In this document: positions 31,261 through 42,429 of the stretch, piece after piece
Numbering within the stretch: position 1 is the first letter of the stretch
How the letters are laid out: every line of letters starts with the position of its first letter
From: Trichobilharzia regenti
Taxonomy: Eukaryota; Platyhelminthes; Trematoda; Strigeidida; Schistosomatidae
Direction: 5' to 3'
DNA length: 64,000 nt
Assembly: GCA_944472135.2 (NCBI GenBank)
Contig: OX235270.1
Location: forward strand, 142,119,632 to 142,183,631
Program-made: the position numbers and the translations under genes
The notes under the pieces: model-generated
Databases searched by the model: none
Seen by the model: the letters and a program-made list of their open reading frames with translations, nothing else
What the model was told of the DNA's origin: nothing

Positions 31261-33049
31261 GGTATCAGCTTTCACTGAAGTTTAGACTCCTACAAGAATC
31301 ATATAAACATTTTATGCAGTCTAGCAGAGGGAGTTAGCACTAGTAAAACGTATGTATCTGAACAGTTACACTAAACTGAAGGATAAAGCCGCGTAAAACA
31401 CAGGAGCAATTCAGTATTCAGTTGAATTTCCAGAAGCCTAAACATGATGGACTAGATGATACACCACAAAGTGGTTACGTTGATAACTGTTCATTATCAT
31501 TTAATATAAAATGCTCTTATTCTCGTTTTCACTTTATACAGCAAGTTCATTTTGTTGTTAGACAGAAGCTTCATTGTGAATTTCGTACAACTAACCGAAA
31601 TATAATGAGGAATAAAGCAAAACGCAGTGTTAAATATATCAATTTCCAGGTTGAAATCAACTCATTGGCATGACTATATTTTGACCTACAACACAACAGT
31701 TCTAGACAATGAAGAACGATTCAATTAATTATATTTTTGAGTGTCACAAGTATTTCCCGTTTCAATATTTTACTGACAGTGGTAATATTTATTATTAACA
31801 CACTGAATTTTCCAGTGAATAAAACACATGACAAGTACATCACTTGACCACCCACCACCAGGATTTCTATATATGAAAGCAGCACAACCTAAAACTCGAC
31901 AGGAAAAAACTACACCAGTGACGGAAACAACCACTAACCACTCGCTTATCATCTCTACTAGTTTGACAGTTGAAATACGAACTTGTATCACGACACACAA
32001 ATTAACTCACCAAAAAAGCTTCTGTCAATGGATCACAGAAAATCCTTAAAATCGAATAATTTCCACCCCGTAATTTGAAGTTCCATTATACGAAATAGAT
32101 AGTTCACATCTTTAAAACTAGCTCACTCTTTTTTTTCGTTTCAGTAATCAGATATCACTTCCAGAATGAAGGCAAGCCAATTAATCACGAAATCTACGGA
32201 AGTAGGAATTTATAATCATACCACCTAAGGAGGGATGGAAGAAAGAGATTTATAGCATTTTGACACAATACACGCATTGCTCTTCATGCCATATGAATCA
32301 ATGATAAAATCGTATAACTAATTGGAAGGTCCGATCAACAACAGACTATCTTGTCTAGTGGAAACCAGTGAGAAAAATAGAGGACATTTTCACTTCACAA
32401 GTTTATACATAAAAGAGTAGTCTGTTCAGTCAAATTAGTGGAATTAATTCATAGTGAAAACTCTCATGTGATCTTTTAATCCTTTTAATAACCTCGCCAA
32501 AATTTTATTCAAAAGCAGCAGATTTTCTCCAGCCCCTGAGAATCCAGGCACATGGGCAATTTGCAAGTGGTTGCAACGTTTTCAGTAAGAATGAATCATT
32601 AATGGAATTTTTCGGTGAGATGAATTGTGACCGCCACGTTCCACGTACAGTATTCGTGGATTCCGAGCCAACAGTTTGAGCAGTGGGAATATAAGCAGTT
32701 GTTCCACAAGAAGCACATGGTCACTACACTTTGGACACGCATATGGTTGTCGAGGTGTTGGGTGGTATACACAAATCACCGGAGATATTTACTGGACTTC
32801 ATGATTTCCTGCTTTCCTATTCCCTGGTTCGAACTTCACCTCATCGTTTATGGAATTAATGTCGATTGATCTCGTGAAGAAAGCTAAACCAAAGTTCGCA
32901 ATATATTTGACTGCTTTCATCTCAATCATTGTCATTCAGCCGAACAACTCTATTCTGAGCCTACCCACAGCATTGGAGCACACAGGTTTTGTCTTCATGC
33001 TGGATAATGAGGCGATTAACTAGATAAATATCGCGTTACTAACAGACTG
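31261..33049. other. Stretch without recognised gene
   Basis: ORFs at 31422-31673, 31828-32049 (overlapped by an antisense frame) and 32627-32869 show no domain, and splice or poly(A) support is lacking. It may hold old unclassified repeats. Confidence 0.4.
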
Positions 33050-33230
33050 ATTTCAAAACAGAACTTTGTACAGATCTGCAGCAGTTCGAGTCGCCACTAT
33101 TCATATAGCACAGAAATCAAGAGAAGAGAGTAAACAGAGATTCGAAAGAGAGATAATAAACAAATATCCTGTAGAAATCTGACAGTTAATTGGCCATCAT
33201 ACACAAACTTGAATCGAACTACTGCATGAA
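33050..33230 (-). mobile_element. RTE 3'-terminal fragment
   Basis: The minus strand ends with the RTE terminal block (GGCGACTCGAACTGCTGCAG, ACAAAGTTCT) seen at 50615-50660 and 57780-57820. Confidence 0.5.
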
Positions 33231-33739
33231 TAGTGAGTTCAGTAACAGATTCGCTTCACTTTAGTAGTGCATTGAACATGAGTTCCAATAATTCATATAC
33301 GAATCTTGTTCCTTATCTTCGTACCTATTTCCTATTGGCTTATAATTTCTTCAGAGAAAGCATTTCAAGGGGAAATGAGTGTGTTGGAGACCACATAATG
33401 CCTTCATTTCATCTATGCTGAGTCATCAGGTCTGTGTTTAGTCAGAAGATAACTAAATACATCTGAGTAAAACAGTAGTACTCATCTTGAGGAGCTCTCA
33501 TATCATACCTAAGTAACTACGGGAACAACAGTGGAAACAAGTGATGACCTGCAGTGGGAGGTTAAGAAAAACTATCAACATTCTGTTGTTTAATCGACAT
33601 GAGGAGCATGGAAATGTGAGGACTATGAACATGATGAAAGAAGCTGTCTGAACATGAACTGACTAAAACTCTTCTCAATGACTACGAATAATAATTGTTG
33701 GTCTAAGGGAAAGTGGGAAAGCCGTTACAGATAGGTGCG

Positions 33740-33960
33740 TCATCGTTTTCAGCACTTCGTCACTATGATCCCATGGGAATAATAATAATAATAGCGGTGC
33801 TCCAACTCCATGATATGAAACGAGGTAAAGCGGCAGGATTTAACAGATTGACTCCACAAACGCTTGAAGGGGACAACAGTGAACCATTAGATGGTGTATT
33901 GCGATCCGAAATAGTCACGAGATAATGGTCTGTCACTGGTCATCCTGATTTCTGAGCGAA
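33740..33960 (+). mobile_element. LINE reverse-transcriptase entry fragment
   Basis: The frame reads LQLHDMKRGKAAGFNRLTPQ and TLEGDN, the pre-RT block (I..LK.GKAAGPDG.P.E.LK..G) of RTE-like LINEs. It is short and followed by a stop. Confidence 0.45.
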
Positions 33961-34979
33961 AACACTTACCTGTGACATTCATAAGACGGTCATACTGACT
34001 AACATAGCTTATAAAAAATCAGGATAGATGGTTGTAAGATGTGAATCTTGAGAAGATAGAGACGCTGGTAAAATGTACAGGACCCTAAAGGCTTTTAGGG
34101 AAGGTCAGTGTTTGAAAGAGGTTTGTCAGTGTGAATTATATGACAAAATCACTCCTTAAAGGATAGGGAGTGCAACAACTGAATACAGTGATTATCTGAC
34201 GTATTTGGGGGTTGAATCAATACTCATATATTGATTTGTGAAAGCCTTTTAGCACAAAAATAAAAGGGTCCTTTAAAATTCTTTTGCTTTATGCTCAGCG
34301 TATATCGCATCTTCAGTCGAATACTCTTAAATGTGCACCCAATCGAAATAGACATAATAGCCGACATAATTACACACGCATTTTTCATACGGAATACGAC
34401 TGTTTTAATGTCTGATGAATCAGTTAATTAATTCAAGATGAAGAAAACAATTACATATGCATGCATCATAACAGATACCTGGACTTTATCTAAAGCTGCA
34501 TTTCTAAACAAATAGCCCAAGTCTGATAAAACAATTCAAATACCGCAGTAAACCTACAACAATAAAATTGTAGAGTTTACGAGAATTTCAAACACTACAA
34601 CATTCCAAATAGAATTAAAATCATGTCCATGAATAATTTCTGTTGGTATATATGTTGCCTGGAAATAACTTAACTAACACATCCAAACACCTTCAGCCAA
34701 TTATGCAAGACAGTACTGATTATTTGGATTACAGAAGTCCAAAACTAACTCAATATTACCAATTCACAGCAAATTAGATTATGAAAATGCTCCTCTAAAC
34801 ATGCATAGGACAACCTATACTATACTAGGTGAAATGTTGTCTATGGGTTCGATCATTCAAAATCTGTTGGCATACGCATTTCACGATTTCTCTCACCCTC
34901 TGAACAGTCCACCCATTCATTCACCATGAGCTCAGAATTATTCAGAAGAAACATACAATCGACAGTGGCTAGGGGTAGC
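33961..34979. other. Stretch without recognised feature
   Basis: Nothing could be placed; AT-rich. Confidence 0.35.
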
Positions 34980-35255
34980 GCTGTGCGGTGAATTGGCAGA
35001 AGTTAGGATTCAAGGACCATTGGATTGGGTCCCATTGGCTTAATGGTATACGGGCTCGCCTTGAAACCGGAAGGTCCTGGGTTCGAATCCCGGTGGGTGC
35101 GTACTGATGAAGAGTCCCAAACTAGGATGAAACAGTAGCTGTCCAGTACTCCCAGGTTTCCAATGGTTCTCTAACTAATATCGGCTCATAATGAAATCCT
35201 GTAACCATTCAGTCGAATCCCCACAAACCAACACTTGAATACAATCGATTAATTG
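34980..35255 (+). repeat. tRNA-derived SINE with retained hammerhead core boxes
   Basis: The head has A-box-like TGGCTTAATGGTATACGGG and a perfect B box GGTTCGAATCC (35080-35090). It is followed by CTGATGA (35104-35110), a short stem GTCC/GGAT (35114-35117, 35125-35128) and GAAA (35129-35132), then the body and tail. Three extra bases sit between CTGATGA and the stem. Related copies lie at 3815-3950 (-) and 22065-22290 (+). Confidence 0.65.
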
Positions 35256-35989
35256 AGGTACAAAATAATTCCTGTCGAACATTTATGCACAGCAGCTGCT
35301 TCTGTATTTTGATTATTTCCACGAATATAACTGGTTAGTGTCTCATGGAAAATCATGAACTTTAAGCATACCACTTTTCATGAAATCTGATTAACCAGCA
35401 GTTTCTGATTTCATAAACATGATCGAGAAAGCCTTATTCAAAAATTCCATCTTATATCGTAACGGAAATCTTGATGTCTGCAAAATTGTCACACTAAAAA
35501 AAGCAAATATTCCTGAGAAATAAATACTATTATTGGGATTAATATAAACTATCGAATGACTGTCGTGCTCAGTAACTTCTACGCGCTAGTCACACTTCAC
35601 ACGATAAATTGTTCACTGAGACAATCTAAATTTGACAAGTCCACCTTTTACGTTTCTCCGAAAGGGCAAATACCAACATGCATGTACACGCCAAAGAATC
35701 TATTTCTTCACTCAATCGATTGATTTTTCTGTCACTCTGAAATATCGAAACCCATAACATTTACAACATAACTCCCCAACTCCAAATTACCCTCGCCAAC
35801 ATTTGCAGTTATTCCGTTCCAATTCGCGTGTATTCAGTGACATAACACTAATATTATCCATCGATCCATACCAAGAATAAGTGTTTGAAGTGTGATATTA
35901 AGACTTGCTTATGTATTTTACTGTTGTCAATGTCTGACACAATAATATCTTGTCACATTATCCTGATGCTTGTATGATTATGTCTGTAC
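35256..35989. other. Stretch without recognised feature
   Basis: AT-rich with no supported ORF or placed repeat. Confidence 0.35.
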
Positions 35990-36424
35990 ACACATGACTA
36001 GACAAGACGGAGGTTATGAAAATAACCAACCAACAACAGCAACAACATCCAACGTCAATCACCATCAACGGGTGATTTGGGATTTGAAAGAGGTTACTTC
36101 ATTCACTTATCTAGGGAGCATTGTCTCAACTACAGGAGGAACGGACGAGGATGTCAAATCGAGTGAGAATCGGGGAGGGGGGCGAGAAACACATTCATCA
36201 ACCTGAAATCAATCTGGAAATCTTTGTCACTCAGCGTCACCAACAAAATTCGGATTTTCAATACAAACGTCAAGTCAGTCAGTTCTTCTATATGGATCAG
36301 AAACTTGGCGGGTGGGTCACAAAGAATATTTCCAACAGCCTGTTGCAGACCTTTATTAACAACTGTCTTCGCTCAATACTGAAGATCAGATGGCCGGGTT
36401 GGAAAGAATCACCAACAAGGAATT

Positions 36425-36790
36425 ATGGGTCAAACTAGTAGAACAGGGGCAGTCAGACTAGCCGAACATAAAAACCTAGCTAAATCTAGATTGGTTGACC
36501 CGAATAAAATAAGAAATCTAGAGAGTAGTTCAGCTATAGCACTACATGCAGTTACACACAACCATACAATAGGATGGGATAGGATGACAGTTTTAAAATC
36601 TAATGTCACAGGGTATAGGGAGAGATTGATAACAGAAGCTTTGTTTATCGAATCAACCGCAAATACATGTAATAGGAATGATTCAACACCTGTCCCAGAT
36701 ATATGGAAAATTCTACTGCCCATACAACAAATAGGAGAAGACAGAGAAAACTATAAAAATCAAATCTCGAAGTCGTGTGACAAAAATTGA
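36425..36790 (+). pseudogene. Family-A GIY-YIG endonuclease tail (5'-truncated)
   Basis: Begins at GQTSRTGAVRLAEH, just after the YIG core, then NLESSSAIALHAVTHNHTIG, ERLITEALFIEST and DIWKILLP. The frame is open to the element end but lacks the GIY half of the nuclease motif, so it cannot be active alone. Confidence 0.75.
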
Positions 36791-36878
36791 TATGATTATG
36801 AACAATAAATTGTGTTCGAAACGTCATCCAGTATACAATACTGTTTCACTGTGTGATACATTTAATAATCAAACTAAT
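36430..36878 (+). mobile_element. Penelope-like family-A fragment nested in RTE, 13-bp TSD
   Basis: AAGGAATTATGGG is present at 36417-36429 and 36879-36891, exactly flanking a 449-bp PLE 3' end. The insert starts within the endonuclease and ends with the terminal repeat (hairpin GAACA 36800-36804 / TGTTC 36813-36817, GAAACGTC 36818-36825). The interrupted RTE codon series NKELW resumes as NKELWEQT on the far side. Confidence 0.85.
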
Positions 36879-37517
36879 AAGGAATTATGGGAACAAACAA
36901 AGCAAGAACCAATCGCCCAACAAATATGCAGGAGAAAATGGATTAAGATGGATCAGACACTCGCTGAGGAGACCGCTGGGTGACATCGCGCGCCAAGCCC
37001 TCGAGTGGAACCCGAAAGGGAGGCGGCGTGTAGGATGTCCAAGGGTGACATGGAGGAGATCGTGTGAAGAGGAGTTGAAAGAAGATGGATTAACATGGAT
37101 GCAGGCGAAAAGTATAGCAGAAGACAGAGGAAAATGGAGACGTGCAGTTGAAGCCCTATGTTCCACTAGGAACCCAAGGGAGCAATAATAAAATAATAAT
37201 AAAAATACATGACTAGCCTGCTTCGTCTCACATACCACTCGAGGCATACGCTCACGTGAATTACACCACAGCATGAACCACGACAATAAACACTATTCCT
37301 TCTGTTTTATTCAACATCAGATGGAGAGATTCTTTATTGTTCCACTTCATTTCCAGTGTATTTTCCTTCGAGTCAGTGAATAAGTGAGGAGTCGGATAAT
37401 AATGGCTCACAGTGAGTTTACCAGAACTCATCACAGATAACATCTCAGTATGAAATGGCTTGAAGCCATGTCATTCCACTTCCTATCTCCTAGGTTAAAT
37501 TAATCACACCCTTGCTC

Positions 37518-37537
37518 ATCTATCTATCTATCTATCT
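37518..37537. repeat. (ATCT)n microsatellite
   Basis: Five tandem ATCT units. Confidence 0.8.
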
Positions 37538-37699
37538 GTTGGAAATGGTATGGAGTAAGCAAACATGTCTGCTCACGCCGTTTCACCAGTAGACCTGGCC
37601 GAAATTATACGTGCAGACTTCAACATGTCTGATGCAGTTTCACAACTAGTTCATTTTACAAAACGATATATATTACATTTATGAACACTACAAGCAAAC

Positions 37700-37900
37700 G
37701 ATTGTCTACAACACGTTAAGTATCCTGTTGGATTATCTAAATTTGTCGACCTAGTCTTCACTAACCACTTCATCCTCAAAACTCTTCCAGTAGGTAGAGA
37801 TTCTCCTTGTATCAAGGCTTTACTCGGAGGCTATAGATATGCTGAGTGTAATGACTGGAAACCATGCAAGAATGAATATACACCTACTCTACGAGTATTT
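37700..37900 (+). mobile_element. Possible LINE endonuclease fragment
   Basis: The plus strand reads YPVGLSKFVDLVFTNHFILK, resembling the L(D/V)LVFTN motif near the end of LINE AP-endonucleases. It is short and unsupported otherwise, directly before the tail of a minus-strand CR1-like element. Confidence 0.35.
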
Positions 37901-38702
37901 AGGTTTGAATAATAATAATAATAATTTACTTTATTCCAAAAACAGTACTGGTGATACAGAATGGAATTTTCAGCATTAATCACGCACAATATTGCATCTA
38001 ATATCCTCAAATTATAAATAAAATTAATCACACAGAAAATTTTCCACATTTACAATAGAGGCAGTGCCAAAAACATGCAGCATATAAAATGGAAATAGCA
38101 ATAATAATGATAACAGCTAGGGTAATAATAATAATAATAATACAAGGGAAAATTGCCGTTGGCTTGTGTCACACAGTATTGGCAATGTGGTATAGAAATC
38201 CTAACATGTTTAAAAATATTGAATATAATCTTCTCTTTACATGATATGGTGAGGGGAAAAACAAAGATTACAGCAGTCATAGAGATAAATTGGTGCTTGC
38301 AATTATGCGAGTAAAACAAAGAAGCAACAGGACCATAAATATAACAGAAATAATAAAAGTAAAACTTGAAGGTATATAAGGATGGATGGAGGAAATTGTT
38401 TATTTACTAGATGAAATAAGGTTAGTTAATTGTTGCCTGACACTATTTTCATCACATAAAATACGTCCCAAGTATGGTGTCATAGAATTTCTATGCTTAG
38501 ACGTGCGACCATACAGTTTTCTGAAGTTACTTCTTGTTCTACCTGAGGAGATGCACGGTGAAAGCTGAGGATAAAGTGGATGCTCCAAGTCAGACAAATC
38601 CCACTAGCAAATTTATTGCACGAAGTCAAGTGTCTATCGACAACGACGTTAGCTACCCTACTAACAGTCTTCAGCATCCTACGAATTGTGACATAGTCCT
38701 TT

Positions 38703-39221
38703 TTAAGCAAACCAGGAAAGAATAAGGGTGAACAATAAAGAAGAATAGGTAGGATGCAAGAGTTTATGAACTGTAAGAGGAGGGGCTGAGTGCCTTAACT
38801 TCTTAATGTAAAATGTCAGGCAGAATATTTTACTGGAGATCACTAAAACATGGGAAGACCAGGAGAGATAAGAAGAGAGAATGAGTCCAAGATACTTAAT
38901 TTCCGATTTAATTCCTATATTATTGTCGTCAATCTTACAACTGTCATGAGAATTGATGACTTCTTTTAACTGTCTTTTACATCGTAAGCTGAAAGTAACA
39001 GTTTGACATTTAGAAGGATTCAGTTTAAGACCGTTAGACTCATACCATTTACTGACTCCAGACAGAAAGCTATTTATTTTGATACAATCTAGCTGGGAGT
39101 TAACAGTCATTGAAACTGTTAAATCATCAGCGTACTTCACAAAGTTTATTTCATCAGAGTGAGGCAAGTCATGCAAGAAGAAAGAAAAAGAAAGGAGAAA
39201 GGACAGCACCTTGAGGGACAC
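38703..39221 (-). pseudogene. CR1-like reverse transcriptase, palm to thumb
   Basis: 172 codons. INFVKYADDLTVSMTVNSQL holds an intact YADD (39123-39134), followed by WYESNGLKLNPSKCQTVTF and IKYLGLILSSYLSWSSHV, the usual LINE blocks 6-8. The preceding GVPQGAVLSP is in another frame at 39190-39210 within a T-rich run, indicating a polymer-slippage frameshift. Confidence 0.8.
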
Positions 39222-39369
39222 CAGCTTCAGTAGCCAATGAAGTGAAAGACTTCCCTGTATACACGGTGTAGTGTTTTATTTCTGAGAAATAGGAATGTAA
39301 CCAGTTAACAACCCAACATTCTGTTTGACTTGCAGCAAGTTTATGTAATAAGATGTCCATAGGGACCAA
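39169..39369 (-). pseudogene. CR1-like reverse transcriptase, fingers fragment
   Basis: Reads QTECWVVNWLHSYFSEIKHY and SLATEAGVPQGAVLSPFFFF, RT blocks 3-4 of non-LTR elements. It overlaps the next frame and continues the same polyprotein. Confidence 0.75.
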
Positions 39370-39699
39370 GTCAAAAGCAGATGTATAGCAGATGTTCTGC
39401 TCAACAGTTTACCGGTGCAGTAAAACAGTGGAATAAAGCACTGAAAACTGCAGTTAGTTAATTTACCAGCCAACGTACTCTAAACACCAGAAAATCACAT
39501 TTACAAAGTGATATTTTTACCACAATCAGAAGGGAAATGAAAAGTCGGTAAAAACAAGAATTGCCCAGTGTGTACATGAACGATAGTGACTATTGTTGTG
39601 AGAACAAGTTTTGTCGATAAAATCGAGTTTTTCGAATAAATCTTCTTCATAAATCTTGACAAAGTAAAAATAACTCTCACGTTTTTCTTTTATTTCTTT

Positions 39700-39890
39700 A
39701 CTTTACCAGTGGAACGTAAAGCTTCAAGCTACAGGCTTGAAGTTTTTGGCAGCAGTGGTGTTTATTTTTTACAAGATGGGGTTGCTGGCCTCATGTCCAA
39801 CCTGCCAGTCTTATTTCTGGCTTAACGAGGTTTGGGAGTGAGTTGGTCGATGGCCCAGAATGTCGCTGCGCCCCGACGCACAAGACTCTC
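39700..39890 (-). repeat. Degenerate copy of the SINE at 11080-11292
   Basis: The blocks CCAGTGGAA.G...GCTT, AGGCTTGAAGT and GGCCTCATG.CCAACC..CC occur in order in both. The tRNA-like boxes are eroded. Confidence 0.5.
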
Positions 39891-40395
39891 ACGTACAGCA
39901 AAAATATAAACCCAAATTTTTTCACAACATTTTAAGTCCCAAATATACTGAATAATAAAGAAATAAAGAAGAAGGAAAACATAAGTATTATGGTATTTTT
40001 TTTTACTGCAGTGACTCAAATAATGGAAAACTGACATATGCGTGTAAAGTTCCCATACTATGGTGGTATTTTAATTCATATTAACTGGCTTATTATGTCA
40101 TACAATTAACTGAACAATCTTCAAACACAGTATATTTCTCATTTTAGTACGGTCTAATGATCCAGATTTAGTCGAATTCTTGTGCTGTCATATTCACTTG
40201 ACCCTGGTCTACTACTTCGACTTAAGTGAGTAGCATCATAACTACTGAATGTTATTGGGTAAACTAAATCATACTTTTATTGGCTTCCATAGGATTTTCT
40301 AATCGACAGACTTTGTTTCCAAGAGAGTCTATTACTTAAACATATTTTTCTAATTCCCCCCTTGGACACTGTGGTAGTAAGTAATTCCAGATCTA

Positions 40396-40605
40396 TTGCC
40401 ATTACCGGAGCCAGAGATGAAACGACTACTAATTCTTTACACAAAAGACATTCAGTCTAGATTCAATGACCAATTCTACCGACAAATTGATGGGGTCGCC
40501 ATGGGTTCACCTCTAGGACCCATTCTAGCAGACATCTTCATGGGCTATCTCGAACAGACGCGACTTAGTGACGCTATCAATGAAACAACATACTACCGTC
40601 GATAG
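40396..40605 (+). pseudogene. Penelope-like RT fragment ending at mutated active site
   Basis: Contains QIDGVAMGSPLGPILADIFM. The frame ends YYRR-stop, with ADD immediately after, so the YVDD has become stop-A-D-D. RT activity is lost. Confidence 0.75.
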
Positions 40606-40671
40606 GCTGATGATACTTTTTTGTTGTTTGTAACGATATGAGTCATGCATCTGTATTATTTGACCGCCTAA

Positions 40672-40896
40672 ATGAGATCCACCCGAACTTTAAATTTCCT
40701 GGACCTAAATGTAAAAAGAAGAAACGATGGAACGGCCGAAAAGTCCATCTACAGAAAAGAAACTTGGATCGGACTATCCCTTCACCACAACAGCTTCTGT
40801 CCTATGAGCTATAAGCGGGAATTAGTAGGGACACTGTATGACAGGGTCAAGAAGTTATGTGTGGTGATTGACAATTTCTATCTCTGTATTGTTTAA
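40672..40896 (+). pseudogene. Penelope-like RT C-terminal fragment
   Basis: Reads RTLNFLDLNVKRRNDGTAEK, then SIYRKETW, HHNSFCPMSYKRELVGTLYD and RVKKLCV, the standard PLE segment after the active site. Confidence 0.7.
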
Positions 40897-41059
40897 ATAC
40901 TTACTGTTGATTGTTAATATGTTTCTTATATGAATTGCATTATAATTCCGCTAAATACAAATTCCTGAATTCCGCCCTCTCTGTGTTTTGGTTGGATTCG
41001 TGTAATTCGGTCATCTCGAAATACTAATACTACGATTACAAATAATTACAACATTATGT

Positions 41060-41608
41060 TTGCCTAACAAAGTAGAAGAAGAATTAAGCTTTGTTGAAAA
41101 ATACGTTAACGAAAACGGGTATCCAAAAGGATTTATCCTAAAGTACAGCAAAGAAAGGGATGAGAAAGAGAAGTATCCAACAGTTGAAAAGAAGAAAGTG
41201 TTCATTTGCCTCCCATACAAAGAAGAAACAGTATCTCAAAAGAGTGAAAAGAGGATGAAGGGAGCAGTAAAGAGATGCTTCCCTGCAGCCAATCTGGTGA
41301 CGCTAGACAGTACTACATGCTCTCTAAGCCAATCGAAATTTGATAAGTACCCTGATGATGTTACCTTCAACTGCATTTATAAATTTACGTGCACCCGCGG
41401 CAACAAGTACATTGGACGGACAGAAAGAACGGCTTCTATCCGGTTTTCAGAGCATATTCCGAAAAACTTATGCTTAAAAGGAAGCAGATATTTACAAAGA
41501 GCAATTACCAGACACCCACTCTGTGGATACGGGTCATTTTGTCGAGATTTCCAAATCCTTCAAAATATTAACCATACAAAGGACAGCGAATCTACTACCA
41601 TTTGCTAA
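41060..41608 (+). CDS. Penelope-like linker and GIY-YIG endonuclease domain
   Basis: 182 codons. Residues 1-60 form the charged linker (EKYVNENGYPKGFI, KKVFICLPYKEETVSQKSEK). Residues ~108-140 form the nuclease core CIYKFTCTRGNKYIGRTERT with SIRFSEHIP following. The C-terminal metal-binding segment is frameshifted near 41510. It is probably inactive as a whole element, since the RT upstream is broken. Confidence 0.7.
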   Translation: MPNKVEEELSFVEKYVNENGYPKGFILKYSKERDEKEKYPTVEKKKVFICLPYKEETVSQKSEKRMKGAVKRCFPAANLVTLDSTTCSLSQSKFDKYPDDVTFNCIYKFTCTRGNKYIGRTERTASIRFSEHIPKNLCLKGSRYLQRAITRHPLCGYGSFCRDFQILQNINHTKDSESTTIC

Positions 41609-42118
41609 AGCAATTGCAATCAAACGCCTCAGACTAAACTTATGCACACAGAAAGAGAGTGTAGTCACTCTCTCACTCCCTTGGTAACCAAATCACTTTG
41701 ATTACACTGATTAGTCATACACACTGATGGGCTCAACTCACTAAGCAAGTTTTCAAATTGATGAACTTTGACCTTCTTGAGTTGCCGTGTTGACATACAA
41801 GCTAACACTATTTATTAGATTTATCTGTTTTCTATCTTCCCTCAATCTCCCCTCTTTGTTTTTTCATAGTTTGATAGTATATAAATTGATGGTAACTTAA
41901 ACTATAAATTGTAATACTTATATTCCAGATGCGTTCACCTTATAATGTTTTCTCTATTATCTTTCAAACAATGAAGTATGAAATGTTAATATTTAAAAAC
42001 CATTGTAGTTTCAGGTATTTTACAGCTGATGAGAACCTGTGAAATAGAACTATATCATTTTATACTGCGAATCTGGTCTTTCTTTCTCTATCGAAATTTA
42101 TCAAGGGAACCGAATGTA

Positions 42119-42299
42119 TGAAATTCCATATTGGTTTGTTTATTAGATGTATCACCCAGTGAAACAGTATTATTTACTGGATGACATTTCGAACAAAATT
42201 TATTGTTCATAATCATATCAATTGTCATCCAAACGTTATTTAGTAAATAATACTGTTTCACTGTGTGATACATCTAATAAACAAACTAATACGGAATAG
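42119..42299. repeat. Inverted pair of family-A PLE termini
   Basis: The left arm (42121-42181) and right arm (42239-42299) are near-perfect inverted copies of the PLE 3' terminus (GTGTGATACATCTAATAAAC). The left arm continues into the hairpin motif (GAACA 42191-42195, TGTTC 42204-42208) with GAAATGTC in place of GAAACGTC. No coding part remains. Confidence 0.75.
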
Positions 42300-42429
42300 T
42301 GTTTGTTGTCGTTGTCCATATTGTGGTGAAATTCAGCTGTGAGACGAAGCAGGCTAGTCATGTATGTACGGATATAAGCGTGAAAGCAGCAAGATAATAA
42401 AACAAGATATTATTGTGTCGAGGTAAATT

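Larger units (their letters stand above)
35990..37197 (+). mobile_element. RTE-type LINE 3' half, interrupted by a PLE
   Basis: Plus strand: VMKITNQQQQ, VTSFTYLGSIVSTTGG (36086-36140), then shifted NCLRSILKIRWP..., RITNKELW, (interruption 36430-36878), then WIRHSLRRPLGDIARQALEW, NPKGRRRVGCPRVTWRRSCE, WMQAKSIAEDRGKWRRAVEA and a poly(AATAAT) tail. This is the RTE post-RT region with the WLGH-like and WNPKG...GRP..TWRR blocks. The RT core is missing (5' truncated). Confidence 0.8.
37905..39475 (-). mobile_element. CR1-like LINE, 5'-truncated
   Basis: From 39475 downward: RT entry, GVPQGAVLSP, YADD, RT thumb, then a C-terminal RSNFRKLYGRTSKHRNSMTP block near 38540-38480 and a 3' end TTTGGAATAAAG followed by an ATT-repeat tail (37905-37925). 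The same 3' end recurs at 50180-50290. CR1-like elements of this type are common in schistosomes. Confidence 0.75.
40390..42060 (+). mobile_element. Penelope-like element, RT core to 3' end
   Basis: Plus-strand order: FYRQIDGVAMGSPLGPILAD (40396-40605), a TAG at 40603-40605 in place of the active-site tyrosine followed by ADD, FLDLNVKRRNDG and SIYRKETW (40672-40800), linker, GIY-YIG (41060-41608), tail LCTQKESVVTLSLPW in another frame, and a 3' UTR with CTGATGA (42026-42032) and GAAA (42041-42044). It is 5'-truncated and inactivated. Confidence 0.8.

Noticed and set aside
31828..32049. Threonine-rich plus ORF overlapped by an antisense ORF of similar length
   Set aside because: No domain, no splice or polyadenylation context and no second copy; both frames look like chance.
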